Part shown: positions 53,429 to 61,801 of the stretch, one piece after another
Position numbering within the stretch: the stretch's first letter is position 1
Layout of the letters: each line of letters starts with the position of its first letter
Source: Paraburkholderia megapolitana
Lineage (GTDB): Bacteria; Pseudomonadota; Gammaproteobacteria; Burkholderiales; Burkholderiaceae
Assembly (NCBI RefSeq): GCF_007556815.1
Contig: NZ_CP041745.1
Coordinates: forward strand, 3,573,001-3,637,000
DNA length: 64,000 nt
Direction of reading: 5' to 3'
Position numbers and translations under genes: made by a program
Notes under the pieces: generated by a model
Database searches by the model: none
Told to the model about the DNA's origin: nothing
Seen by the model: the letters and a program-made list of their open reading frames with translations, nothing else

Positions 53429-54736
53429 TCAACCTTCGAGCGGCCGCTTCGCCGTTTCGCGCGCGGCCAGCAACGCGATGGCCGTGACGACGAGCGCCCC
53501 GCTCACGTACATCGACACCGCGGTCGTGCCATGCCAGTGGCGATACAGCGCAACGATAATGAGCGGCGCAAAGCCACCACCGACAATGCCCGCCAGCGTA
53601 TAGGCCAGCGACGAACCGGCATAACGCACGCGCGTCGGAAACTGCTCGGTGACGAATGCCGCCTGCGGACCGTACATCATCGCGTGGATGACGAGACCCA
53701 CGACAACCGCAAGCACGATGGTGAGCGGCCGCGCGCTATCCATCAGCACGAAGAACACGAACGCCCATACGATCGCCGCCACGACGCCGGCCAGATACAC
53801 CGGCCGCCGGCCGAAGCGATCGGACAACGCTCCGAAGAGCGGCACGCTCAACGCATTGAACGCGGTGCCGGCCAGCACGGCACCGAGCGCCAGCGATCTC
53901 GGCAGATTGAGCACGGTGGTCACATAGGTCAGCGTGAACACGACGAGCAGCGCATACAGCACATCCGAGCCGATCCGCGAGCCACCTGCGATGAGAAGCC
54001 GCCGCCAATGCTGCGAGAACACCTCGGCTACCGGTACTTTCGCGGTGGCGTGTGCGTCGCTCAGTTGCTGGAATTGCGGGGTTTCCTCGACACCGTTGCG
54101 CACCCAGATGCCGAACGCGACCAGCAGCAGGCTCGCGAGAAATGGCACGCGCCAACCCCACGACAGAAAATCGCCGGAGGAAATCGTCATCGTGATGGCC
54201 GCGATAAAGCCGGTCCCGAGCAACGTTCCGAATGACGGCCCGACCTGTGTCCACGACGCATTGAGCCCGCGCTTCTTCTGATCACCATGCTCGACCGATA
54301 ACAGCACCGCACCGGCCCATTCGCCACCAAGCGCCACGCCTTGCACGAAGCGCAGCGCAATCAGCAGGATCGGGCTCAGGATGCCGGCGGTCTCGTAGGT
54401 GGGCAGCACGCCCATCAACGCGGTGGTAATGCCCATCAGCACGAGCGTGATCATCAGCACCGCACGGCGCCCCACGCGATCGCCGAGATTGCCGAACACC
54501 AGACCGCCGAGCGGCCGCGACACATAGCCGACTGCATAGGTGGAAAACGCGAGCAGCGTGCCAGCGAGCGGATCGACGGACGGAAAGAACAGGTGATTGA
54601 AGACGAGCGCGGCAAGCGTGTTGTAGACCGTGAAGTCATACCATTCGAGCGACGTGCCGACCATGCTGGCGGTCGCGAGCCGCCCCCGGCCCGCACGCGG
54701 ACGGCCGAGCACCGCGGGTTGTGCAACGGTGTTCAT
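53429..54736 (-). CDS. MFS transporter, metabolite:H+ symporter (MHS) type
   Basis: A 435-residue 12-helix permease. Helix-linking motif GNLGDRVGRRAVLMITLVLMG, GEWAGAVLLSVEHG (helix 4-5) and DRFGRRPVYLAGV mark the MHS branch that imports organic acids such as shikimate or alpha-ketoglutarate. It follows a small alpha/beta-barrel protein (54791) and a LysR gene on the same strand and probably forms one unit with them. Substrate unknown. Confidence 0.9.
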   Translation of the reverse strand: MNTVAQPAVLGRPRAGRGRLATASMVGTSLEWYDFTVYNTLAALVFNHLFFPSVDPLAGTLLAFSTYAVGYVSRPLGGLVFGNLGDRVGRRAVLMITLVLMGITTALMGVLPTYETAGILSPILLIALRFVQGVALGGEWAGAVLLSVEHGDQKKRGLNASWTQVGPSFGTLLGTGFIAAITMTISSGDFLSWGWRVPFLASLLLVAFGIWVRNGVEETPQFQQLSDAHATAKVPVAEVFSQHWRRLLIAGGSRIGSDVLYALLVVFTLTYVTTVLNLPRSLALGAVLAGTAFNALSVPLFGALSDRFGRRPVYLAGVVAAIVWAFVFFVLMDSARPLTIVLAVVVGLVIHAMMYGPQAAFVTEQFPTRVRYAGSSLAYTLAGIVGGGFAPLIIVALYRHWHGTTAVSMYVSGALVVTAIALLAARETAKRPLEG

Positions 54737-54790
54737 CAGATTCTCCAGGTTGGGATGGATGCCGGTCGTCGGGCGTTGAATGGCAGTTCG

Positions 54791-55447
54791 CTACGCGCCA
54801 AGGCGCCACAGGAGGCTGAAGGTACGCACGTCGTCCGGCGATGCACCGGCCTCGCGTGCCAGCGTTTCGGCCACCGCGCGAGTCGCCGCGGCATCGCTGC
54901 CTTCGACGAACACAATCGCATCGGCCGCTGCAAGCTGAGGTGTGCCGCCGGACGTCGCGAGCGGAGTGGAGAGTCGTGCATCGGTGCAAAACATCCGGAT
55001 CGCGTGTATGCCCGCCTGCCGCGCGCTGGCTTCGGCGTGCGCATGCCAGCGCGTTGAATCGGCGGCTTGCGGCGGCAGTACGAACAAGGCGAGCTGGCCG
55101 CCCTCGCCTGCGCCGGCTTCGAGCACCAGTTCGCCGACGCGCCGCTGCGTATTCGTCATGCGCGCAAAGTTGCGCAGCGACCAGTCCGTCTGCACGGTAA
55201 AAGCCTGCTTGTACGACGCGCTATCGAACACACCGAGCGAGTCGGTCACATACAGCGCGAGATAGCGGCGCGCCTGACCGTCGTTAGCCAGAAAACGGCG
55301 TGCATGCCGAAAGCCCGGCAACCCAACGCGCTCCTGCATGTGTTCGCGGTCGTACCAGGCGTTGAAGTCGGCGTCCACCAGCGGATCCGCTTCGGTATCG
55401 GTCCAGATGCACAGCTGGCCGAACGGAGAGGGTGGTTTGAGATTCAT
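54791..55447 (-). CDS. Hypothetical EthD-like dimeric alpha/beta-barrel protein
   Basis: A 218-residue soluble protein. The N-terminal half (FNAWYDREHMQERVGLPGFR) fits the ferredoxin-like dimeric barrel of EthD/DUF-type proteins, and the second half repeats a similar fold. GCAGGAGC precedes the ATG at 55447; a TTG six bases upstream is less likely. It lies between a LysR regulator and the MHS transporter, all on one strand. The cluster probably handles one small aromatic or organic-acid substrate. Function not recognised. Confidence 0.6.
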   Translation of the reverse strand: MNLKPPSPFGQLCIWTDTEADPLVDADFNAWYDREHMQERVGLPGFRHARRFLANDGQARRYLALYVTDSLGVFDSASYKQAFTVQTDWSLRNFARMTNTQRRVGELVLEAGAGEGGQLALFVLPPQAADSTRWHAHAEASARQAGIHAIRMFCTDARLSTPLATSGGTPQLAAADAIVFVEGSDAAATRAVAETLAREAGASPDDVRTFSLLWRLGA

Positions 55448-55551
55448 GGGCAACGCTCCTGCGCACTGAGAGAAATCGGTCAGTGCACAGTGTCGCCAGT
55501 ACGCGCCACTTCAATCCAACAAGAAAAAAAATCCGCAGCGAACAGGTTTTC

Positions 55552-56577
55552 TTATGGCTTACGTTTGCGCGGCGCGTTCGCCGCCGGAGCCTTGGCGTTA
55601 GCCTTTCCTTGACGCGGCTTTGCTGCTGCGGCGCGTTTGCTTGCAGCACGCGGCGGGCGTGCCGCGGTCGCGGTGCCTACGAGCGCGGGCCCAAGCGCGT
55701 GTACGAACACCCTCGCCTGCTCGGCGGCCAGCTCGACGATGCGCGCCGACAGCTCGCCGCCCTGCGCGCGATGGGTTGCGATAAGCGGCAGCGGCGCGAA
55801 GCCGCCGTCCACATCCAGCAGCTCCAGCGCGCCTTCGGTCAGTTCGCGCTGGATGATCGCGGGCGGCAGCACGGCCACACCGAAACCGTCCGCGACGAGC
55901 CGGATCATCGCGGCAACGGAGCTGATGCAATTGATCCGCGCGGGCCGCTCGACATCGGCGAACACACGTTCCAGCGCGGCATGCGGCCCCGAGTGACGCG
56001 AAAAGCTGAGCACCGGAAACTCGGCCACGCGATCGAGATCGATCGTGCTGCCGGACAGGCCAAGCGTCGGACTCGCCACCCAGCGCAGCGGAAATTCGCA
56101 CAGCGGATGATTGACGAACTCCGGCCCGGAAAGCAGATCGGTTTGCAGGATCAGATCGACGGAGTCGGTGCGCAGCAATTGCTCGAGATGGATCGTCGTG
56201 TCGCTCGTCACCTCGATCTCGAGACGTGGATAGCGATCGCGTACCACGGTCATCAGCGCGGGAAACCAGCTATGCACGATCGATTCGATCACGCCGATGC
56301 GTATCAACCCGGCATCGCCGCTCGCATCGTCGACTTCGCGGCGCATCTCGTCGCCGAGTCGCACGATGCGCTCGGCGTAAGCGAGCAGCTTGCGGCCAGC
56401 GGGCGTGAGCGTCGCCGAGCGCGAGTTGCGGTCGAACAGACGCACGTCGAAGCTGTCTTCGAGCGACGCTATGCGGCTCGATACGGCCGCCTGGGTCGTA
56501 TGCAGTTTTTCGGCGGTGAGGCGGAAGTTTCGCAGTCGCGCCAGCCAGATGAAGGTCTCGAGGAAACGGATATTCAT
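55552..56577 (-). CDS. LysR-family transcriptional regulator with basic C-terminal tail
   Basis: A 341-residue regulator. The winged HTH is at residues 1-60 (RFLETFIWLARLRNFRLTAEKLHTTQAAVSSRI) and the LysR substrate domain follows to about residue 300. A 40-residue Ala/Lys/Arg/Pro tail (ASKRAAAAKPRQGKANAK) extends beyond the fold. Start MNIRFLETF at 56577. It is divergent from the DHA2 efflux gene (56754) and upstream on the same strand of the EthD-like/MFS pair; both are candidate targets. Confidence 0.88.
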   Translation of the reverse strand: MNIRFLETFIWLARLRNFRLTAEKLHTTQAAVSSRIASLEDSFDVRLFDRNSRSATLTPAGRKLLAYAERIVRLGDEMRREVDDASGDAGLIRIGVIESIVHSWFPALMTVVRDRYPRLEIEVTSDTTIHLEQLLRTDSVDLILQTDLLSGPEFVNHPLCEFPLRWVASPTLGLSGSTIDLDRVAEFPVLSFSRHSGPHAALERVFADVERPARINCISSVAAMIRLVADGFGVAVLPPAIIQRELTEGALELLDVDGGFAPLPLIATHRAQGGELSARIVELAAEQARVFVHALGPALVGTATAARPPRAASKRAAAAKPRQGKANAKAPAANAPRKRKP

Positions 56578-56753
56578 GGTTTGGGCCAACGGACAAGGGG
56601 CGGAAAGCTTGCATGGTAGCGCGCCAGCTCGACCGGCAAAGAAGCAGGACTTGGGCTATCCCGACCTTTTCCCTAGAATGTGGCCTACCCGGTCCACCAG
56701 GTTCAACCGCAGCGCTGTGTCGCAGCCGCGCGTCTCAGGCCCCCAACGCCCTC

Positions 56754-58199
56754 ATGTCCACACCATCGACCGCCGCCCCGCCCGCCTCACCATCCCCTCG
56801 AATGCTCACCGTGATGCTGTGGCTCGTCGCCACCGGCTTCTTCATGCAGACGCTCGACTCGACGATCGTCAACACCGCGCTGCCCGCAATGGCGACGAGC
56901 CTCGGCGAGCTGCCGCTGCGGATGCAATCGGTGGTGATCGCATATTCGCTGACGATGGCGGTCATGATCCCGGTATCGGGCTGGCTCGCGGACCGCTTCG
57001 GCACGCGGCGCGTATTTTTCAGCGCGATCCTCGTGTTCACGATCGGCTCGCTGTTGTGTGCGAACGCGCATACGCTGACGCAGCTCGTGCTCTGGCGCAT
57101 CGTGCAGGGTGTGGGCGGCGCGATGCTGCTGCCGGTCGGCCGGCTCGCGGTGCTGCGCACCTTTCCCGCCGAGCGTTATCTGCCAGCGCTGTCGTTCGTC
57201 GCGATTCCGGGCCTGGTCGGGCCGCTGATCGGACCGACGCTCGGCGGCTGGCTCGTCAAGATCGCGTCGTGGCACTGGATCTTCCTGATCAACGTGCCGG
57301 TCGGGTTGATTGGTTGCATCGCGACGTTCATCTTCATGCCCGACAGCCGCAATCCGGACACCGCGCCGTTCGACATGAAGGGCTATCTGCTGCTGGTGCT
57401 CGGCATGGTGGCGATCTCGTTCGCGCTCGACGGGCGCACCGAACTCGGCATTCAACATGCCGCCGTACTGGTGCTGTTGATTCTCAGCCTCGCTGCCTTC
57501 GTCGCCTACGGGCTGCACGCGGTGCGCGCACCGCAGCCGATTTTCTCGCTTGATCTGTTCAGGATCCACACGTTCAGCGTCGGCCTGCTCGGCAACCTGT
57601 TCGCGCGGATCGGCAGCGGCGCGATGCCGTACCTGATCCCGCTGCTGCTGCAGGTGAGCCTCGGCTACTCGGCATTCGAAGCGGGCCTGATGATGCTGCC
57701 GGTCGCCGCCGCGGGTATGACATCGAAGCGCATCGTCACGCAGCTGATCACGAAGTACGGCTATCGGCGCATCCTCGTCATCAACACGGTGCTGGTCGGG
57801 CTCGCCATGGCGAGCTTCTCGCTGACGAGCGCAGACCAGCCGTTATGGCTGCGGCTCGTGCAGCTTGCGTTCTTCGGCGGCGTCAACTCGATCCAGTTCA
57901 CCGCGATGAACACGCTCACGCTGAAGGATCTCGGCACCGGCGGCGCGAGCAGCGGCAACAGCCTGTTTTCGCTGGTACAGATGCTGTCGATGAGCCTCGG
58001 CGTCACGGTGGCAGGCGCACTGCTCGCTACCTTCACCGGCCTGATCCCGCGCGCGACCGCAGTCAATACGCTGCCCGCGTTCCACGCGACGTTCCTGTGC
58101 GTCGGCATCATCACGGCCGGCACGTCGTGGATCTTCGCGCAGCTCGCACCGGACATCCGCCGCGCGGCAAAGAAAACCGATCCGTCCGAGCGGACCTGA
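56754..58199 (+). CDS. MFS multidrug efflux transporter, DHA2 (EmrB/QacA) family
   Basis: A 481-residue, 14-helix drug:H+ antiporter. It shows FFMQTLDSTIVNTALPAM at helix 1, motif A GWLADRFGTRRVF, and motif C GPLIGPTLGGWLVK. Helix 13-14 is conserved. No adjacent membrane-fusion partner gene (EmrA type) is present, so it probably works alone, like MdtD. The start MSTPSTAAPP at 56754 is chosen; the longer in-frame extension is low-complexity. Divergent from LysR, which may control it. Confidence 0.9.
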   Translation: MSTPSTAAPPASPSPRMLTVMLWLVATGFFMQTLDSTIVNTALPAMATSLGELPLRMQSVVIAYSLTMAVMIPVSGWLADRFGTRRVFFSAILVFTIGSLLCANAHTLTQLVLWRIVQGVGGAMLLPVGRLAVLRTFPAERYLPALSFVAIPGLVGPLIGPTLGGWLVKIASWHWIFLINVPVGLIGCIATFIFMPDSRNPDTAPFDMKGYLLLVLGMVAISFALDGRTELGIQHAAVLVLLILSLAAFVAYGLHAVRAPQPIFSLDLFRIHTFSVGLLGNLFARIGSGAMPYLIPLLLQVSLGYSAFEAGLMMLPVAAAGMTSKRIVTQLITKYGYRRILVINTVLVGLAMASFSLTSADQPLWLRLVQLAFFGGVNSIQFTAMNTLTLKDLGTGGASSGNSLFSLVQMLSMSLGVTVAGALLATFTGLIPRATAVNTLPAFHATFLCVGIITAGTSWIFAQLAPDIRRAAKKTDPSERT

Positions 58200-58519
58200 C
58201 CCGGCGCTCGACGTTCGACGCGGAGTACGCCCGCAGCGGTTCAATCAATGGTGCGGGTTATGCGCACTGGTTTACCCGCAACGGATGCTCGTGTGCGTTC
58301 GCCAAAACCAGCACTTCACGAACACTTCGGGGCACGTCGCGCACCAGCGCTGTGCGGCAAGACGCACGACGCGCAGCAAAAACTCACGAACGTCAGCCGG
58401 ATCTGCGCAGAAACCACTTTCTCCACGCGCATGTTTCTTGCTCGCCTATCCTGTAAACTTGCGGGCAGCCCCAGCGAATCAAGCGAGCTTGCGCACGGCC
58501 CGCCCTTCACAAGACCGAC
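58200..58519. other. Intergenic region with no recognisable gene
   Basis: About 320 bases between the DHA2 pump and the EAL gene. No supported frame, terminator with T-run or promoter was identified. The EAL gene lacks a strong ribosome binding site. Confidence 0.45.
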
Positions 58520-58522
58520 ATG

Positions 58523-59797
58523 ATGAGCATCATCGACCTCGATCCTCCCGGTTTCCAGCCGCCGCGCCCCATGGCCGGCGACGAAGGCGCCCGGCGCACC
58601 GTCCTGTATGGCGGCTACACCGTCTTCAGCGTGTTCCAGCCTGTGTTTTCGGTGTCGCACCGGCGCGCCATCGGCTACCACGCATCGCTGCGCGCGCACG
58701 ACGAACAGGCGCTGCAAGTGCCGTCGCACGAAGTGTTCACGCAGGCGGCGCGGCGCGGCGATCTGCTCGAACTCGGACGACTTGCCGAATCGCTGCATCT
58801 CGGCAACTTCAATGCGTTCGACAGCCACGACGAGTGGCTCTTCCTGAACCTGCACCCGGCCGCGCTGATGGACACGAGCTACGGCGATGCGCTGCTCGCG
58901 AGCCTGAAGGCGCTCGGCTTGCCGCCGCAGCGTGTCGTGCTCGAAGTGTCGGAACAGGCGGGCGGCGAAACGACGCGCTTCGCCGAGATCGTCGACGCGT
59001 TGCGTAAATCCGGCTTTCTGATCGCGCTCGATGGCTTTGGTGCGAAGCACTCGAACATCGACCGCGTGTGGCAGTTGCGACCCGACATCGTTACGCTCGA
59101 TCGCTGCATTCTTGCGCAGGCGAGCGAGCATTCGCATATCGAGCGCGTGCTGCCGGGCCTCGTGTCGCTGTTGCACGAATCGGGGCAGCTCGTACTGATG
59201 GGCGGTCTGTCCACCGAACGCGATGCCCTGATCGCGCTCGAGTGCAATGTGGATTTCGTGCAGGGGACGTACTTCGCGGGCCCGAGCGTCGACCCGGTGA
59301 AACCGCAGACGGCCGCGGGCGTGATGGATGCGCTATCGGCAGCGCTGCGCGAACGTGTCGCCGCACGCGAACGTGCCCAGGCGAAGCGCCTTGCCCCTTA
59401 TGTCATCGCGCTGAAACAGGCGAGCACGCAACTGATCGCGGGCAAAACCGTGGCGGATGCAACCACCGCGCTGCTTGCGCTCGACGAAACCGCTCGCTGC
59501 TTCCTGCTCGATGCGTCAGGCCGGCAGATCGGCGATAACGTGTTGCCGCCCGGCCGCGCATCGCAGCGCGCGAAGCGGTTTCGTCCGTTGCTGCACTCGG
59601 AAGGCGCTAGCTGGGAACGTCGGCCGTATTTCATCGAAGCCGTGCGCACACCTGGCCTCGTCCATGTGACGCCGCCGTATCTGTCGATCAACGAGGCGCA
59701 CCTGTGCGTCACCGCATCGATCGCCGCGCAGACTGCGCACGGCGTTCAGGTGCTATGCGTCGACATCAACTGGGAAGTCGCCGCACACCGTAACTGA
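58523..59797 (+). CDS. EAL-domain protein with degenerate active site and PAS-like C-terminus
   Basis: A 424-residue protein. The EAL fold occupies about residues 30-260. Catalytic motifs have decayed: GAEALLR is GYHASLR, DDFG is DGFG and K in KIDR is T (TLDR); AEGVET is MGGLST. Only part of the metal ligands remain (LNLHP, EVSEQ). A helical linker and a PAS/Cache-like C-terminal domain (SRCFLLDASGRQIG... type, about 310-420, YkuI-like) follow. It is therefore probably a c-di-GMP binding effector, not a phosphodiesterase. Its last 45 bases overlap the convergent sigma-factor gene. Confidence 0.85.
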   Translation: MSIIDLDPPGFQPPRPMAGDEGARRTVLYGGYTVFSVFQPVFSVSHRRAIGYHASLRAHDEQALQVPSHEVFTQAARRGDLLELGRLAESLHLGNFNAFDSHDEWLFLNLHPAALMDTSYGDALLASLKALGLPPQRVVLEVSEQAGGETTRFAEIVDALRKSGFLIALDGFGAKHSNIDRVWQLRPDIVTLDRCILAQASEHSHIERVLPGLVSLLHESGQLVLMGGLSTERDALIALECNVDFVQGTYFAGPSVDPVKPQTAAGVMDALSAALRERVAARERAQAKRLAPYVIALKQASTQLIAGKTVADATTALLALDETARCFLLDASGRQIGDNVLPPGRASQRAKRFRPLLHSEGASWERRPYFIEAVRTPGLVHVTPPYLSINEAHLCVTASIAAQTAHGVQVLCVDINWEVAAHRN

Positions 59798-60709
59798 TAC
59801 GGACGGGCGCACGAGAGAACGCGCGCGAATCCGCTTCAGCAGGCGCTGCACGGCGAGCAGACCGAATTGCTCGTTAGCGGCCTGCAGGCTCGTCGCATCG
59901 GTGACCACACGCAGCGCGGCGATGGTGTCGGTGCCGTCGTCGTCCGCCGTGATATCCAGCCATGCCACGATCTCGCCGGCGCGCAGCAGCGCGAGACCCG
60001 GCGTGTCGTCCATCGACATGGCTTCGGCCGCGCAGCCCTTCATGCTGGCGACGAACGTCGTCGTGGCTACCACGTCGAGCGCGTCGTCGACCACTTCCGG
60101 TAGCGCGCCGAACAATCGCAGCAGGCTCGCGCTGTCCTGTTCATCGATCGCTACCCGCAGTTGTTCGACCAGCCGCGTATGCGCGGCCGGATCGGCCGCC
60201 GGCAACGGCGCACCCGCCCGCTGCAGACGACTCTTCGCGCGATGCACGATTTGCCTGCAAGTCGATGGCGGCCGGTCGAGAATCTTCGCAATGTCCGCGT
60301 ATTCGCAATCGAACGCCTCGTGCAGCACGAATGCCGCGCGTTCCTCGGGCTTGAGCCGCTCGAGCAGCAGCAGTACGCCGCGGGACAATTCCGCTGCGCG
60401 CAATACAAGCTCTTCCGCCGACGGCGCGAATTCGTCGAGCCACGGTTGCGGGAACGCGCCGCCCGTCTGCAACGCACGCTCGTATTGCAGATGCCGCAAC
60501 CGGTCGATCGCGAGGCGTGTAGTAATCGTGGTGAGCCAGGCAGCGGGTGTGCGCACTTCGTCGGCACTGGCTGACCGCCACTTCAGCCAGGCGTCCTGCA
60601 CGATGTCCTCGGCTTCCGCGCGGCTGCCGAGCATCCGGTACGCGAGTGCGAGCAGCCGTGCGCGTGCGGCATCGAACGCCGCTGCGGGATCGTTTGTCTG
60701 TTCCGTCAT
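59753..60709 (-). CDS. ECF RNA polymerase sigma factor, SigJ/ECF41-like
   Basis: A 318-residue sigma-70 family factor. Region 2 is AYRMLGSRAEAEDIVQDAWLKW and region 4 is EEYADI-type (ADIAKILDRPPSTCRQIVHRAKSRL, shown in part). A SnoaL-like C-terminal extension of about 130 residues follows, used by ECF41 factors for self-regulation in place of an anti-sigma. Here the NGxPG motif appears as DDTPG and the NPDK/DGGGR motifs are not conserved. Its own promoter shows TGTCACG-N16-CGTC (60787-60813), suggesting positive autoregulation. The clpP paralogue is divergent. Confidence 0.88.
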   Translation of the reverse strand: MTEQTNDPAAAFDAARARLLALAYRMLGSRAEAEDIVQDAWLKWRSASADEVRTPAAWLTTITTRLAIDRLRHLQYERALQTGGAFPQPWLDEFAPSAEELVLRAAELSRGVLLLLERLKPEERAAFVLHEAFDCEYADIAKILDRPPSTCRQIVHRAKSRLQRAGAPLPAADPAAHTRLVEQLRVAIDEQDSASLLRLFGALPEVVDDALDVVATTTFVASMKGCAAEAMSMDDTPGLALLRAGEIVAWLDITADDDGTDTIAALRVVTDATSLQAANEQFGLLAVQRLLKRIRARSLVRPSVSVTVCGDFPVDVDA

Positions 60710-60786
60710 GTGTGACTCATGTGTGACATTCGCAACGCTCCAAAGACGAACGTGAAAACTGCGCGCGCTCACGCGCTTTTCCGGTT

Positions 60787-60813
60787 GACGTTTGAACCAT
60801 GGTCGGCGTGACA
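60787..60813 (-). promoter_or_regulatory. ECF41-type promoter of the sigma-factor gene
   Basis: On the minus strand: -35 TGTCACG (60807-60813), exactly 16 bases, -10 CGTC (60787-60790). It matches the published ECF41 consensus TGTCACA-N16-CGTC at ten of eleven positions. It lies about 77 bases before the start codon. Confidence 0.75.
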
Positions 60814-60833
60814 CTCCAGCGAAAAAATTTATC

Positions 60834-60860
60834 TGTCACGCGGTGTCTCGCCCTTGCGTC
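60834..60860 (+). promoter_or_regulatory. ECF41-type promoter of the clpP paralogue
   Basis: TGTCACG (60834-60840), exactly 16 bases, CGTC (60857-60860). Same sequence and spacing as the divergent sigma-factor promoter. It lies about 70 bases before the clpP start at 60931. Confidence 0.75.
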
Positions 60861-60930
60861 ATGCGATTAGGACCTCGCGCCACCTTACTTTCTTTCTGGC
60901 GCAGGGCCACTCTTTCACTGCGAGGAACGC

Positions 60931-61599
60931 ATGCCCTTCCATCCCCCGCCCCCCGGTTTCTCGGGGCTCGGCCTTGTGCCGACCGTCATCGAACAGTCCG
61001 GCCGCGGCGAGCGCGCCTATGACATCTATTCGCGCCTGCTACGCGAGCGCATCGTGTTTCTGGTCGGTCCGGTGAACGATCAATCGGCGAGCCTGATCGT
61101 CGCGCAGTTGCTGTTCCTCGAATCCGAAAACCCCGACAAGGACATCTCTTTCTACATCAACTCGCCTGGCGGTTCAGTCTACGACGGTATGGCGATCTAC
61201 GACACGATGCAGTTTATCAAGCCCGAAGTGGCCACGCTGTGTACCGGCTTCGCCGCGAGCATGGGCTCGTTTCTTCTCGCGGCCGGCCAGCGCGGCAAGC
61301 GCTACGCGCTGCCGAACGCGCGGATCCTGATCCATCAACCGTCGGGTGGCAGCCAGGGAACGGCCGCCGATATCGACATCCAGGCGCGCGAAGTGCTCTA
61401 TCAGCGCCAACGGCTGAACTCGATACTCGCCGAACGCACCGGGCAAAGCATCGAAACGATCGCGAAAGACACGGATCGCGATAACTTCATGTCGGCCGCG
61501 GCGGCGAAGGAATATGGATTGATCGACGATGTGTTGAGTTCGCGGCATGCGCTGCCGGACTCAGCGGCTACGGCGATGTTGACTGGGCCGGCAACTTAA
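60931..61599 (+). CDS. ClpP-type protease subunit, stand-alone paralogue
   Basis: A 222-residue serine protease of the tetradecameric Clp core. Catalytic residues are Ser110 ([10 protein letters not shown]), His135 (ILIHQPSGG) and Asp184 (TDRDNFMSA); [21 protein letters not shown] is typical. GAGGA precedes the start. It has no clpX or tig neighbour, unlike the main clpP. It is divergent from an ECF41-like sigma gene and carries the same promoter element, so it is probably an induced stress protease subunit that borrows ClpA or ClpX. Confidence 0.92.
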   Translation: MPFHPPPPGFSGLGLVPTVIEQSGRGERAYDIYSRLLRERIVFLVGPVNDQSASLIVAQLLFLESENPDKDISFYINSPGGSVYDGMAIYDTMQFIKPEVATLCTGFAASMGSFLLAAGQRGKRYALPNARILIHQPSGGSQGTAADIDIQAREVLYQRQRLNSILAERTGQSIETIAKDTDRDNFMSAAAAKEYGLIDDVLSSRHALPDSAATAMLTGPAT

Positions 61600-61674
61600 G
61601 ACGACGCCGTGAAGCACCCCGCAGTTGCCATCAGAAGACGTGTGGCCCCCGGTATATTCAAAACACGCATCAAT

Positions 61675-61699
61675 TGATTCAAATAAACAATTTGAATCA
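61675..61699. promoter_or_regulatory. Perfect inverted repeat upstream of the ClC gene
   Basis: TGATTCAAAT (61675-61684), 5-base spacer, ATTTGAATCA (61690-61699). A/T-rich and palindromic, about 100 bases before the ClC start; probably a regulator site (MarR- or LysR-like in form). Confidence 0.55.
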
Positions 61700-61801
61700 T
61701 GTTGCGCTGCGGAATAGTATTCAGGGCAAAGAATCCGGCCAGATGGGAGTTACGATTCCGTCAGCCGCGACTCAATGTCCACCTATACCGGGAGCCACAA
61801 C

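Noticed and set aside
58523-59797. Active c-di-GMP phosphodiesterase
   Set aside because: Several catalytic and metal-binding residues of the EAL motif set are replaced.
60710-60740. A further TGTCACA on the minus strand just before the sigma-factor start
   Set aside because: At 16-base spacing the -10 would be CGGA and fall inside the start codon region, so it cannot drive this gene. The site at 60787-60813 is better in sequence and position.
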